From Planctomycetota bacterium (GTDB lineage Bacteria > Planctomycetota > UBA1135 > UBA2386), in NCBI GenBank assembly GCA_020848735.1, contig JADLHO010000121.1, forward strand, positions 1 to 50,650: a stretch of DNA of 50,650 bases, in the 5' to 3' direction. This document shows positions 8,952 through 16,977 of the stretch, piece after piece. The notes under the pieces were generated by a model. That model was given only the letters and a program-made list of their open reading frames with translations, ran no database searches and had not been told where the DNA came from. The first letter of the stretch is position 1, and the number at the start of each line of letters is the position of its first letter. Made by a program: the position numbers and the translations under genes.

Positions 8952-10015
8952 GGCGGGCGTGCGCGGGGGCGCTCGGCGCGCTCGTGCTCGGTGCCTGCGG
9001 TCGGGATGCGGCACCCCTGCCGGCCTTCGCGGCCTCGATCGACGCCGCCGCGAGCGTCGTGCTGGTGCTGCCGGACGAGGCGCTGCGCGCACGGCTGATC
9101 GCGGTGCTCGAGCCGCTGGCGGCGCGCGTCGGTCTGGAGCAGCACGTCGCGGCGGATCGCCTCTGGTACGTCGATCCCAGGGCACCGTCACCGCTCGCCT
9201 CCCTGGCGGAGTCGCGGACCTTCCGCGCGGCACTCGCGGCGCGGCCCCTGCCCGACACGGGAGCGAGCTGGTGCTTCGTCGACCTGCAGGCGCTCACCGA
9301 CGGCGTCCGGGCGCGGCTCGTGGAGCTTGCGCCGCGGATCGTGCCGGTCTTCGACGCGCTCGGCCTGGGCTCGCTCGCCTGGGCGGCGGGTGAGCTCACG
9401 AGCGGGGAGACGTCGCTCGCACTGGACCTGTCGATCCGCGCCACCGACGACGTCGGCGGACCGCTCGCGTGGCTCTCGAAGGAGCGTGCGCGCGAGTCCC
9501 TGCTGGCCGGCCCCGAGCCCGCGGAGTCCCTGGGTGTCGAGTTCCGCTTCACGCCCTCGGCGGTCGCGCGGGCACTCGACTCGATCGTCGCGGATCGACG
9601 GCCCGGCGAACTGCGGCTCGACGGCGTGATGCTCGACGCGGCGCTCCACGCGGCGCGCGCGTTGTGCGCGAAGCTCGATGGCCGCCTCTCCCTGCGCCTC
9701 GCGGCGCCGGGGCGACCGACACTCGCGCTCGGCCTCGCCGACGGCGAGGCGGCCCGCGCGGCGCTCGCGGCGCTCCTGCCCAGGCGCGATCGCGAGGCGC
9801 CGCTGCAGCTCGGCGGACTGCAGTTCCGCTTCGATGCGGACCGGCTGCTGCTGGGTGTCGCGGAGGCCGGGGCGGCGGAGGGGCTGCCGCGCGGCGGCGC
9901 GGCGCCGCCCGGGCCCCTGCTCGTCTGGGGTCGTGTCCCCGAACTGGGTGCGCTGCGCATCGAACTCACGCACGAGGGTGAGCTCGGTCTGCGGCTGACG
10001 GCGCGCATCGATTGA
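8948..10015 (+). CDS. Predicted lipoprotein of unknown function
   Basis: The 355-residue product starts at a GTG overlapping the pepA stop by four bases. The N-terminus [18 protein letters not shown] has a clean lipobox (L14-G15-A16-C17), so the mature protein should be anchored to a membrane through Cys17. The rest alternates strands and helices rich in Ala, Leu and Arg ([35 protein letters not shown]), loosely like bacterial surface proteins with duplicated beta-alpha units. I do not recognise a family. Its place behind pepA suggests co-expression only; acs follows after 37 bases. Confidence 0.75.
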   Translation: MRRACAGALGALVLGACGRDAAPLPAFAASIDAAASVVLVLPDEALRARLIAVLEPLAARVGLEQHVAADRLWYVDPRAPSPLASLAESRTFRAALAARPLPDTGASWCFVDLQALTDGVRARLVELAPRIVPVFDALGLGSLAWAAGELTSGETSLALDLSIRATDDVGGPLAWLSKERARESLLAGPEPAESLGVEFRFTPSAVARALDSIVADRRPGELRLDGVMLDAALHAARALCAKLDGRLSLRLAAPGRPTLALGLADGEAARAALAALLPRRDREAPLQLGGLQFRFDADRLLLGVAEAGAAEGLPRGGAAPPGPLLVWGRVPELGALRIELTHEGELGLRLTARID

Positions 10016-10052
10016 TCGAGGTCCGAGCGCCGATAGAACCGGAGTCCTCGCC

Positions 10053-12008
10053 ATGACCGATCCGATCCTTCCCCCGCGTCCGGAGATCGCCGCGCGCGCC
10101 CACGTGCGCGGCATGGAGCAATACCGCGAGATCTACCGGCGCTCGGTCGAGAACCCCGACGGCTTCTGGGCGGAGCAGGCGCGACGCATCACCTTCCACC
10201 GGCCCTGGCACCGGGTGCGGCACGAGGACTTCCGCACGGCGGACGTCCGCTGGTTCGAAGGCGCGAGCCTGAACGTCTGCTTCAACTGCGTCGACCGTCA
10301 TCTCCCGCAGCGCGCGGACCAGACCGCGATCATCTGGGCGGGCGACGAGCTCGGAGCCTATCGCCACGTGACGTATGCGGAGATGCACGCCGACGTGTGC
10401 CGCATCGCCAACGTGCTCGAGGCCCATGGCGTGCGCAAGGGCGATCGGGTGTGCATCTACATGCCGATGATCCCGGAGACGGCGTTCGCGATGCTCGCGT
10501 GCGCCCGGCTCGGCGCGATCCATTCGGTGGTCTTCGCGGGCTTCTCGGCCGAGTCGCTGCGCGATCGGATCCTCGACGCCGACTGCCGCATCGTGATCAC
10601 CGCGAACGAGGGTCTGCGCGGCGGCAAGCGGATCGGGCTCAAGGCGACGGTCGATCGCGCGATCGAGGGCACGGCGGTGAAGACCGTGCTCGTCGCGCGC
10701 CGCACGCCGACGAGCGTGCCGATGGTCGCCGGTCGCGACTTCGACCTCCACGAGGAGATGCGCCGCGCGCGGCCCTACCGCGCCTGCGAGTTCGTCGACG
10801 CCGAGCACCCGCTCTTCGTGCTCTACACGTCGGGATCGACCGGCAAGCCGAAGGGGCTCCTGCACACGAGCGCGGGCTACCTCGTGTATGCCGCCTACAC
10901 GCACGAGCTCGTCTTCGACTACCGGCCGGGCGAGGTCTTCTGCTGCGCGGCCGACGTCGGCTGGATCACCGGTCACAGCTACGTCGTCTACGGCCCGCTC
11001 GCGAACGGTGGCATCACCGTGATGTTCGAGTCGATCCCGATCCATCCGGATCCGGGCCGCTATTGGCGGCTCGTCGACGACCTCGGCATCGCCAGCTTCT
11101 ACACGGCGCCGACCGCATTGCGCGCGATCGCGAAGGCCGGCGACGAGTGGGTGACGCGGCACTCGCGGGCGAGCCTGCGCGTGCTGGGCTCGGTGGGGGA
11201 GCCGATCAATCCCGAGATCTGGCAGTGGTACCACGACGTCGTCGGCGGCGGGCGCTGTGCGGTCGTCGACACCTGGTGGCAGACCGAGACGGGCGGCCAC
11301 ATGATCACGCCGCTGCCCGGTGCCACGCCGACGAAGCCCGGCTCGGCGACCCTGCCCTTCTTCGGCGTGAAGCCGGTGCTCGTCGATGCGAACGGCCGCG
11401 AGCTCTCGGGCAACGGCGTGTCGGGGAACCTCTGCATCGCGGGCTCGTGGCCGGGCCAGGCCCGCACGATCTGGGGCGACCACCAGCGCTTCGTCGACAC
11501 CTACTTCACGACGTATCCCGGCTACTACTTCACGGGGGACGGCTGCCGTCGCGACTCCGACGGGTACTACTGGATCACGGGCCGCGTCGACGACGTGCTG
11601 AACGTCTCGGGGCACCGGCTCGGCACGGCTGAGATCGAGAGCGCTCTGGTCGCGCATCCGAGCGTCGCCGAGGCCGCGGTCGTCGGGTTCCCGCACGACA
11701 TCAAGGGTCAGGCGATCCACGCCTACGTGGTCGCCGCCGCGGGCCACGAGCCGATCGACGAGGAGCGCGCGGAGTACCTGCAGGGCCTGCGCGAGAAGGT
11801 CCGCGAGGTCATCGGGTCGATCGCGCTCCCCGACCGCATCCAGGTCGTGCCGGGTCTGCCGAAGACGCGCAGCGGGACGATCATGCGCCGCATCCTGCGC
11901 AAGGTCGCCCACGCGGAGTACACGGAGCTCGGCGATCTGACGACGCTCGCCGATCCGGGTGTGGTCGAGCGGATCGTCGACGGTCATCGCCGCAACGTCT
12001 TCGGATGA
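10053..12008 (+). CDS. acs: Acetyl-CoA synthetase-like enzyme with K609T
   Basis: At 651 residues this matches the length of AMP-forming acetyl-CoA synthetase, which makes acetyl-CoA from acetate, ATP and CoA. It shows the adenylate-forming motifs in order: [25 protein letters not shown] and [11 protein letters not shown]. The N-terminal Acs domain ([33 protein letters not shown]) is also present. The C-terminal motif reads [16 protein letters not shown]: residue 609, normally the lysine needed for adenylation and the site of regulatory acetylation, is threonine (codon ACG at 11877-11879). Activity is therefore uncertain. Propionate or another short acid is an alternative substrate. cutC starts in its stop codon (ATGA). 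Confidence 0.93.
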   Translation: MTDPILPPRPEIAARAHVRGMEQYREIYRRSVENPDGFWAEQARRITFHRPWHRVRHEDFRTADVRWFEGASLNVCFNCVDRHLPQRADQTAIIWAGDELGAYRHVTYAEMHADVCRIANVLEAHGVRKGDRVCIYMPMIPETAFAMLACARLGAIHSVVFAGFSAESLRDRILDADCRIVITANEGLRGGKRIGLKATVDRAIEGTAVKTVLVARRTPTSVPMVAGRDFDLHEEMRRARPYRACEFVDAEHPLFVLYTSGSTGKPKGLLHTSAGYLVYAAYTHELVFDYRPGEVFCCAADVGWITGHSYVVYGPLANGGITVMFESIPIHPDPGRYWRLVDDLGIASFYTAPTALRAIAKAGDEWVTRHSRASLRVLGSVGEPINPEIWQWYHDVVGGGRCAVVDTWWQTETGGHMITPLPGATPTKPGSATLPFFGVKPVLVDANGRELSGNGVSGNLCIAGSWPGQARTIWGDHQRFVDTYFTTYPGYYFTGDGCRRDSDGYYWITGRVDDVLNVSGHRLGTAEIESALVAHPSVAEAAVVGFPHDIKGQAIHAYVVAAAGHEPIDEERAEYLQGLREKVREVIGSIALPDRIQVVPGLPKTRSGTIMRRILRKVAHAEYTELGDLTTLADPGVVERIVDGHRRNVFG

Positions 12009-12760
12009 CGCGCGTGCTCGTCGAGCTCGCGGTCGACTCGCTGGACGGCGTGCGCACGGCGGTCGCGGGCGGCGCCGACCGCATCGAGCTCTGCGCGGCA
12101 CTCGAACTCGGCGGCCTCACGCCGAGCGCGGGGCTGGCCGCACGCGCGCGCGCGGCGACGAGCCTGCCGATCCTCGCGATCCTGCGACCGCGTGCCGGGG
12201 ACTTCGTCCTCGCCGCCGACGACGTCGAGCTCCTCTGCGCGGAGATCGAGCGCTTCCGCGCGCTGGGTCTCGACGGCTTCGTCGCGGGCGCGCTCACGCC
12301 GGACGCCGAGGTCGACCGCGCCGCGATGCGCGCGCTCCGCGACGCCGCCGCGCCGCTGCCGCTGACCTTCCACCGCGCCTTCGACCTCGCACGCGATCCC
12401 GGAGCGGCGCTCGCGGCGATCCTCGAGCTCGGCCTGCCCCGCCTCCTCAGCTCCGGTGGCGCGCCCGACGCCGAGCGCGGGCTCACGGCGCTCGCCTCGC
12501 TCGCGGCACAGGCGGGCTCGCGACTCGAACTCATCGCGGGCGGCGGCGTGCGTCGTCACAACGCGGCGCGCATCGCGCGCGCGATCGCCACCGCGGGCGC
12601 CCCGCGCGCGATCCACCTCAGCGCGGCGCGCACGGTCGACGGCCCGATGCGCTGGCGCGGCGCCGCGCTGCAGTTCGACAACCTCGGCCGCGGTCCCTTC
12701 GAGCGGCGGGTCACCGAGCTCGAGGAGCTGCGCGCGACGGTCGCGGCGGTGCGGGACTGA
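12005..12760 (+). CDS. cutC: CutC family protein
   Basis: This 251-residue protein has the TIM-barrel pattern of Cut[54 protein letters not shown] and [12 protein letters not shown]. These are the conserved strand ends of the family. CutC was first linked to copper homeostasis in E. coli, but later work did not firmly support this and the molecular role is unsettled. The ATG overlaps the acs stop by four bases, which implies translational coupling, although no functional link to acetate activation is obvious. It ends 15 bases before the convergent TOPRIM gene. Confidence 0.9.
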   Translation: MTRVLVELAVDSLDGVRTAVAGGADRIELCAALELGGLTPSAGLAARARAATSLPILAILRPRAGDFVLAADDVELLCAEIERFRALGLDGFVAGALTPDAEVDRAAMRALRDAAAPLPLTFHRAFDLARDPGAALAAILELGLPRLLSSGGAPDAERGLTALASLAAQAGSRLELIAGGGVRRHNAARIARAIATAGAPRAIHLSAARTVDGPMRWRGAALQFDNLGRGPFERRVTELEELRATVAAVRD

Positions 12761-12775
12761 GAGCGGCGTCGGGAA

Positions 12776-13429
12776 TCAGAGGTCGAAGACGCGGCGGAGC
12801 CAGCCGAGCAGAGCGAGCGCCTCGGGCGAGTCGTGACCAAGGAATCGTGCCTTGAGCGCAAGTCCGAACGGCGTGCCGGGGACGCGTTGCCAGGCGAGCC
12901 AGCAATGCAACTCGGCCTTGCGGACGGCGCTCGACGGGAACTCAGCACCGATCTGAACCGCGTCTCCGGTCGCAGCCCTGGCGTGAGCCCAGAGCTCCGC
13001 CTCCTCGGCGGGAATCAGACGCTGAAGGAAGTCCTCGAGTGTGCCGTGATCGCTGCGGCAATCGGGCATCAACCAGACTCCGGCTGGGTGCGGGTACTCG
13101 GGAAGCCGCGCGACGTAGCCCTCGCGCGGGCAGTTCGCCGGGGGTTCGAGGCCTGCGGACATGAGTCGCGCACGGACCGCGGCCCAGCGATCGCTGAGCT
13201 CGGTGTCGATGTCGAGGATGAAGCCGATCGGGGCGTCGAGTGAGGCCCTGACCGCATCGGGCAGGAACTCCAGCAGCGCCTCGACGCCCGCGGCTCCCTC
13301 CATCGTCTCATCGATACTGCAAACCTCGAGCGGTCGAGTGGTCATATCCACTCCGTGTCGCTGCAGGAGGTTGACGATGGTCCACTTGTCGTCGCGGCCC
13401 TCGACGTAGAGCTTTCCCCCTTGCGTCAT
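12776..13429 (-). CDS. TOPRIM-type DUF3226 protein, partner of AAA ATPase
   Basis: The product has 217 residues and the pattern of a DUF3226/OLD-type TOPRIM domain. It shows a strand plus glutamate (KLYVEGRDD, E10), an acidic pair in GFILDIDTE (D73 and D75), and the block VWLMPDCRSDHGTLEDFL at 118-135. In OLD-family nucleases such acidic residues bind the metal ions that cut DNA. The C-terminal part (ELHCWLAWQRVPGTPFGLAL) is typical of the family. It begins six bases after the ATPase gene, so they form a two-gene unit. By analogy with split ATPase/TOPRIM pairs such as PARIS, a defence role is plausible; that is inference. Base composition is lower in GC than its flanks. Confidence 0.85.
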   Translation of the reverse strand: MTQGGKLYVEGRDDKWTIVNLLQRHGVDMTTRPLEVCSIDETMEGAAGVEALLEFLPDAVRASLDAPIGFILDIDTELSDRWAAVRARLMSAGLEPPANCPREGYVARLPEYPHPAGVWLMPDCRSDHGTLEDFLQRLIPAEEAELWAHARAATGDAVQIGAEFPSSAVRKAELHCWLAWQRVPGTPFGLALKARFLGHDSPEALALLGWLRRVFDL

Positions 13430-13435
13430 CGCTGA

Positions 13436-14524
13436 TCACCGTGGGTCGACGTCGTGGCGCAGCATGTTGTAGAGCGAGGCGCCGGCGAAAGGGACGCTGT
13501 GGGAGAGCCGCGGGTCGATCTTGTGCACGGCGATCCGTGACGCGAGTTCGCCATGTGCCTGCGCGACCTTGGCCAGTCCGTCGATGCAGTCCCAACTGTG
13601 AGTCGTCGCGAAGATCTGCACATCGGACGCAATCGCTCGCTCGATCAGGACGCGCCACACGTTATGCAGTACGGAGTAGTGGAGCCCCGTGTCGACTTCG
13701 TCGATGAAGAGCGCGCCACCCTTGGCGCACGCCACCGCCGCGGCGAGGACGAGGAGGCGCCGCACCCCGTCGCCCATGCTGCCGATGGGGATCCGCCGCT
13801 CTCGCCCCTCGAGTCCGACCACGAAGCCCGCTCGACTCGCCGAATGGCCTGCGGCGATGACCCCGCCGAGCATGCGCACGGATCGCACGCCGGGTTCGAG
13901 GATCTGCAGAGCCTGGGTGACCTCGTCCTCCTTGCCGCTGACCGTGACCTCGTCCCAGGCCTGGGCGATCGTCCAGGTCTCCCAGGATTGCGTGCCGACG
14001 AATCGAGCCCTAGAGGAACTCGGGCGACGCGTGGGAAGTAGGCGACGCGGACCCGAAGTGGTGCCACTGGCCACGTCGACGCCGCCTGACCGCGTCAGGG
14101 ACATCAGGTGAACCGCGTCACCCTGCGAACTGGAGCGCTTGATTTGGATCGCCGGTCCTGAGCGAACCACTTCCGAGCTCGCGGACTTTGGTTCGATGTC
14201 GATCACCCGGACCGCGACTGTCCCGAACTCGCCCTCGCTCTCGATGCGGAAAGAGCTCTCGGTGGTCAGTGCGTGGCCGAAGAAGAAGTGTGATGGATCG
14301 ATGAGGGCCGGCAGCTCAGCCGACGTCGTGATCGTCTCCCCGCGGTCACGGGCGACCTCCGCGAGCACCTCCGGATCTCCACCCGTGGCGAGGATCCGCA
14401 GCCCTTCCAGCAGCGAGGTCTTGCCGCTGTTGTTGCGCCCGACCAGCAGGTTGACCTGCGCGAGTCCCGTCATCGAGTAGGACTCGAAGCCTCGATAACC
14501 ATGGAACTTGACGACAGTCAGCAT
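13436..14524 (-). CDS. AAA ATPase of OLD/AAA15-21 type
   Basis: The 362-residue protein is an ABC/SMC-like AAA ATPase without its own nuclease domain. It opens with LTVVKFHGYRGFESYSM and has a Walker A GRNNSGKT at 29-36. The signature-like SMGDGVRRLLVLAAAV, Walker B ALFIDEVDTGLH (D275, E276) and a switch histidine in ATTHSWD (H309) follow. This order is characteristic of the OLD-type family (AAA_15/AAA_21). The start at 14524 was chosen because family members begin just before this first strand. The downstream partner is the TOPRIM gene. A candidate promoter lies at 14572-14599. Local GC falls (36 of 60 bases at 14101-14160 against 45 of 60 at 12361-12420), suggesting horizontal acquisition. 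Confidence 0.88.
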   Translation of the reverse strand: MLTVVKFHGYRGFESYSMTGLAQVNLLVGRNNSGKTSLLEGLRILATGGDPEVLAEVARDRGETITTSAELPALIDPSHFFFGHALTTESSFRIESEGEFGTVAVRVIDIEPKSASSEVVRSGPAIQIKRSSSQGDAVHLMSLTRSGGVDVASGTTSGPRRLLPTRRPSSSRARFVGTQSWETWTIAQAWDEVTVSGKEDEVTQALQILEPGVRSVRMLGGVIAAGHSASRAGFVVGLEGRERRIPIGSMGDGVRRLLVLAAAVACAKGGALFIDEVDTGLHYSVLHNVWRVLIERAIASDVQIFATTHSWDCIDGLAKVAQAHGELASRIAVHKIDPRLSHSVPFAGASLYNMLRHDVDPR

Positions 14525-14571
14525 GCGAGCAAAACGGCGGCGGAGGTGCCGTGAGGGAAATGGGCGCACCG

Positions 14572-14599
14572 AGAATGCGCGTTCGGCGGACTCCGTCAA
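14572..14599 (-). promoter_or_regulatory. Candidate promoter of the AAA/TOPRIM pair
   Basis: Read on the minus strand, TTGACG (14594-14599) is followed after 16 bases by CATTCT (14572-14577), a sigma70-like arrangement with a near-perfect -35 and a weak -10. Transcription would start about 40 bases before the ATPase ATG at 14524. Confidence 0.4.
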
Positions 14600-14612
14600 G
14601 GACGCTGTGGGG

Positions 14613-14626
14613 CCGGGGTGCCCCGG
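14613..14626 (-). terminator. Short GC hairpin after KaiC-like gene
   Basis: CCGGG (14613-14617) pairs with CCCGG (14622-14626) around a four-base loop, eight bases after the stop of the KaiC-like gene. The stem is short and no T-tract is seen, so it is only a weak terminator candidate. Nothing else is recognisable in the 109-base gap apart from the candidate promoter above. Confidence 0.25.
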
Positions 14627-14633
14627 ACCCGCC

Positions 14634-16223
14634 TCACTCCCGATCGAAGTCCACCGGGAAGGCGCGGCGCGCGAACTTGCCGGTCGAGGACTTCAGCACG
14701 CGCACGTAGGTGCGCGGTGTGCGCTCCTCCTCGTCGAGGTGCAGGTGCAGCACGTGGTCGAAGGTGACCATCCAGCGCGCGGGGTCGAAGGGCACGCGGC
14801 CCTTCGCGGAGCCGGGCGGCACGAGGTCGACGAAGAGCGGCGTGACGCCGCGGTAGCGCAGCACGTCGAGGAGTGCCGGGATCATGAAGTCCTGGCTCGC
14901 CAGCAACGGGAAGCGATCGCCGAGCCGGTAGATGTTGTCGAACGCGAGTCGCGTGACGGGGCGGCCGTTCTCGGGCTCCGCGAAGCGCAGGAGGTCCCAC
15001 GTGAACTTGCCGGCGCTGATGAACTCCGGGTGCAGGTAGAGCACGCGGAAGTCCGGGACGAAGCGCCCCGCCTCGGGCCCGGCGTCCGTCAGGAGATCGC
15101 GCGAGAGCGCCGGCTCGCGCTCGGCGATCCGCAGCAGCGCGTCGTTGTCCTCCTTCGTGGAGACGAAGAGCGTCGACTCCCCCCGTGCGCAGCCGGCCGC
15201 GAGGAAGCGCATCGCGAGGTAGGTGTAGCGCGTGCCGGGTTCGGCGAGGATCACGGTGGAGGAGCCGGCGGTGGGGCCCGTGCCGTCGAGGAAGCCCGAG
15301 ATGAGATCGCGCTGCCCCATGTCGAGCGTCTCGCGGCCGCGCGGCGGCACCTGTCCACCGTGCGTGTCGCGGGCGATCGAGAGCTGCGCCGGCACCGAGG
15401 GGTAGACGTGGATGCCGGGGCCGCGTTCGTTGCGCGCGCCGAGATAGCTGTCGCGCAGCACGCCGCGTCCCGCGATCGAGAAGTGGTGGACGCCGCGGTA
15501 GTAGTACTGGTGCCGCGCCTTCTGGATCTCGATCGTGCGCGCCTTGAACGCCTGCGACTCGGTCTGGTAGCCGAGCTCGATCAGCAGGTCGGTCGAGAAC
15601 TCCTCCGCGCTCGGCAGCCGCAGATCGCGCACGTCGGCGGTCTCCTGCACGAAGACCCCGTGCACGCCGCAGGACTGCAGCTGCCGTCGCGTCGCGAGGA
15701 GCGCGCGGCGCTTGCCGAACCAGTCCAGGTCGGTCAGCAGCAGGCCGACGTTGTCGACGCAGGCCATCCGCACCGGCCCGGCGAGGCGGTGGTTGCCGAT
15801 CTCCGCGAGGATCCAGTCGATGTCGACCGAGCTGCCGCTCTTGCCCTCGTCGAAGGTCGCGGGATGGGCCTGGGTGAGCACGAGCTGCGTGCGGCCGCGC
15901 GGCGTCTCGGCGACGAGCACGAGCTTGTGACCAACCTCCTGCGGGAGCGGGGTGATCTTCGCGTCGCTGCCGTAGAAGCCGAAGTCGAAGGCGAGCTTGC
16001 GGAACAACGAGCGCGGCGTGTGCTCGACGGAGTAGTAGAGGCAGGTGCTGCCGTCCTCGCCCGACAACCACTGCCGCGCGACGAGCTCGAGGCCGAGGAC
16101 CGTCTTCCCCGAACCGGGGCCGCCGGTGATGAAGACGAAGGCGGCACCGCCCTCGGGGTAACGGATGCCGCCGGCGAGGATGGCATCGAGACCGTCGATC
16201 CAGGTTCTGAGGACTTCGAACAT
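14634..16223 (-). CDS. KaiC-like tandem RecA-fold ATPase
   Basis: The ATG at 16223 gives a 529-residue protein beginning MFEVLRTWIDGLDAILAGG, the usual entry to a KaiC/RAD55-type domain (substrate site L-D-x-I-L-x-G-G). The first lobe has a complete Walker A GGPGSGKT at 34-41 and a Walker B-like strand PVRMACVDNVGLLL. A second lobe from about residue 290 repeats the fold (LDMGQRDLISGFLDG, TLFVSTKEDNDALL), but at the P-loop position it reads AEPGTRYT and lacks the lysine. Family members act in signalling and clock-like systems; the partner here is unknown. It is transcribed towards the AAA/TOPRIM pair, 109 bases away. Confidence 0.82.
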   Translation of the reverse strand: MFEVLRTWIDGLDAILAGGIRYPEGGAAFVFITGGPGSGKTVLGLELVARQWLSGEDGSTCLYYSVEHTPRSLFRKLAFDFGFYGSDAKITPLPQEVGHKLVLVAETPRGRTQLVLTQAHPATFDEGKSGSSVDIDWILAEIGNHRLAGPVRMACVDNVGLLLTDLDWFGKRRALLATRRQLQSCGVHGVFVQETADVRDLRLPSAEEFSTDLLIELGYQTESQAFKARTIEIQKARHQYYYRGVHHFSIAGRGVLRDSYLGARNERGPGIHVYPSVPAQLSIARDTHGGQVPPRGRETLDMGQRDLISGFLDGTGPTAGSSTVILAEPGTRYTYLAMRFLAAGCARGESTLFVSTKEDNDALLRIAEREPALSRDLLTDAGPEAGRFVPDFRVLYLHPEFISAGKFTWDLLRFAEPENGRPVTRLAFDNIYRLGDRFPLLASQDFMIPALLDVLRYRGVTPLFVDLVPPGSAKGRVPFDPARWMVTFDHVLHLHLDEEERTPRTYVRVLKSSTGKFARRAFPVDFDRE

Positions 16224-16331
16224 CGTCGTCCGAGCGATCGTCCCACCGCCGAGCGCGCGACGCCAACGCGAGTCCGCGGCGGCGCGGTCTTCGCCGTTGA
16301 TTCGCGGCCCGCGTCCGTCGAGCCTGTCGGC

Positions 16332-16964
16332 GTGCTCCCCGAGGTCACGGACTTCTGCCGGCTGCTGCTCTGCCGTCATCCCGAACTCTCTTCCGAGGCG
16401 CAGGGCCGCGTGATCGGCGCCGGTGCCGCCGCGCTCGGCCGGCGCGGGCAGGACACGGTCCTGCGCTGGCTCCGCGTCTGCGCGCCGATGCGCATCGACG
16501 CCGTCTTCGCCGCCGACGTGCCGCAGTGCGCCGACCCCGCGGCGGCGATCGCCGCGCAGAAGGGCCTCGAGGTCGCCACCGACGAACGCCTCCGCGACCA
16601 GGACATGGGCTCGTGGCAGGGCCGGACCTGGGACGAGGTCGTTTCGGAGGACGGCGATCGCGTGCGCGAGTTCTTCTCGGAGCTCGGCGAGCGGACGGCG
16701 CCCGGCGGCGAGAGCCTCGGCGAGGCCGTCGAACGGATGCTCTCGTGGTGGCACGCGATCGCGCCGCTGCTCGTCGGCAAGACCGCGCTGGTCGTCGCGC
16801 CGGGCGGGCTCGTCGCGGGCTACGCCGCCGCGATGCTCGGGATGCGGCTCTCGCGCTCGCTGTCGCTGAGCCTCCCGCACGGCGGCGTCGGGGTCATCGA
16901 CGTCTTCGCGAACGGCGCGCGGATCTCGGCGTGGAACCTGCTCGCGCTCGACCCCGCGCCGTGA
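16332..16964 (+). CDS. Histidine-phosphatase-like protein, catalytic site altered
   Basis: From the GTG at 16332 the product has 210 residues and resembles the phosphoglycerate mutase/CobC branch. The phospho-histidine motif reads RHPE (15-18) instead of the usual RHGE. The second catalytic histidine, normally in a VVSHGG-type strand, is replaced: the strand here is ALVVAPGGLVAG with Pro157 at that position. The conserved GGESLGEAVERMLSWW segment is kept. It may be a pseudo-phosphatase or a divergent enzyme; the GTG is the nearest in-frame start that leaves the first strand intact. It is divergent from the KaiC-like gene (108 bases between) and converges on the cyclase-like gene. Confidence 0.75.
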   Translation: MLPEVTDFCRLLLCRHPELSSEAQGRVIGAGAAALGRRGQDTVLRWLRVCAPMRIDAVFAADVPQCADPAAAIAAQKGLEVATDERLRDQDMGSWQGRTWDEVVSEDGDRVREFFSELGERTAPGGESLGEAVERMLSWWHAIAPLLVGKTALVVAPGGLVAGYAAAMLGMRLSRSLSLSLPHGGVGVIDVFANGARISAWNLLALDPAP

Positions 16965-16977
16965 GCGCGGCGCGCGT

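Noticed and set aside
14508..16331. An open plus-strand frame leading into the histidine-phosphatase-like gene
   Set aside because: Its translation is opposite the KaiC-like gene, Arg/Glu-rich and unlike the phosphatase fold, which begins at about 16332. The true gene start must be near there.
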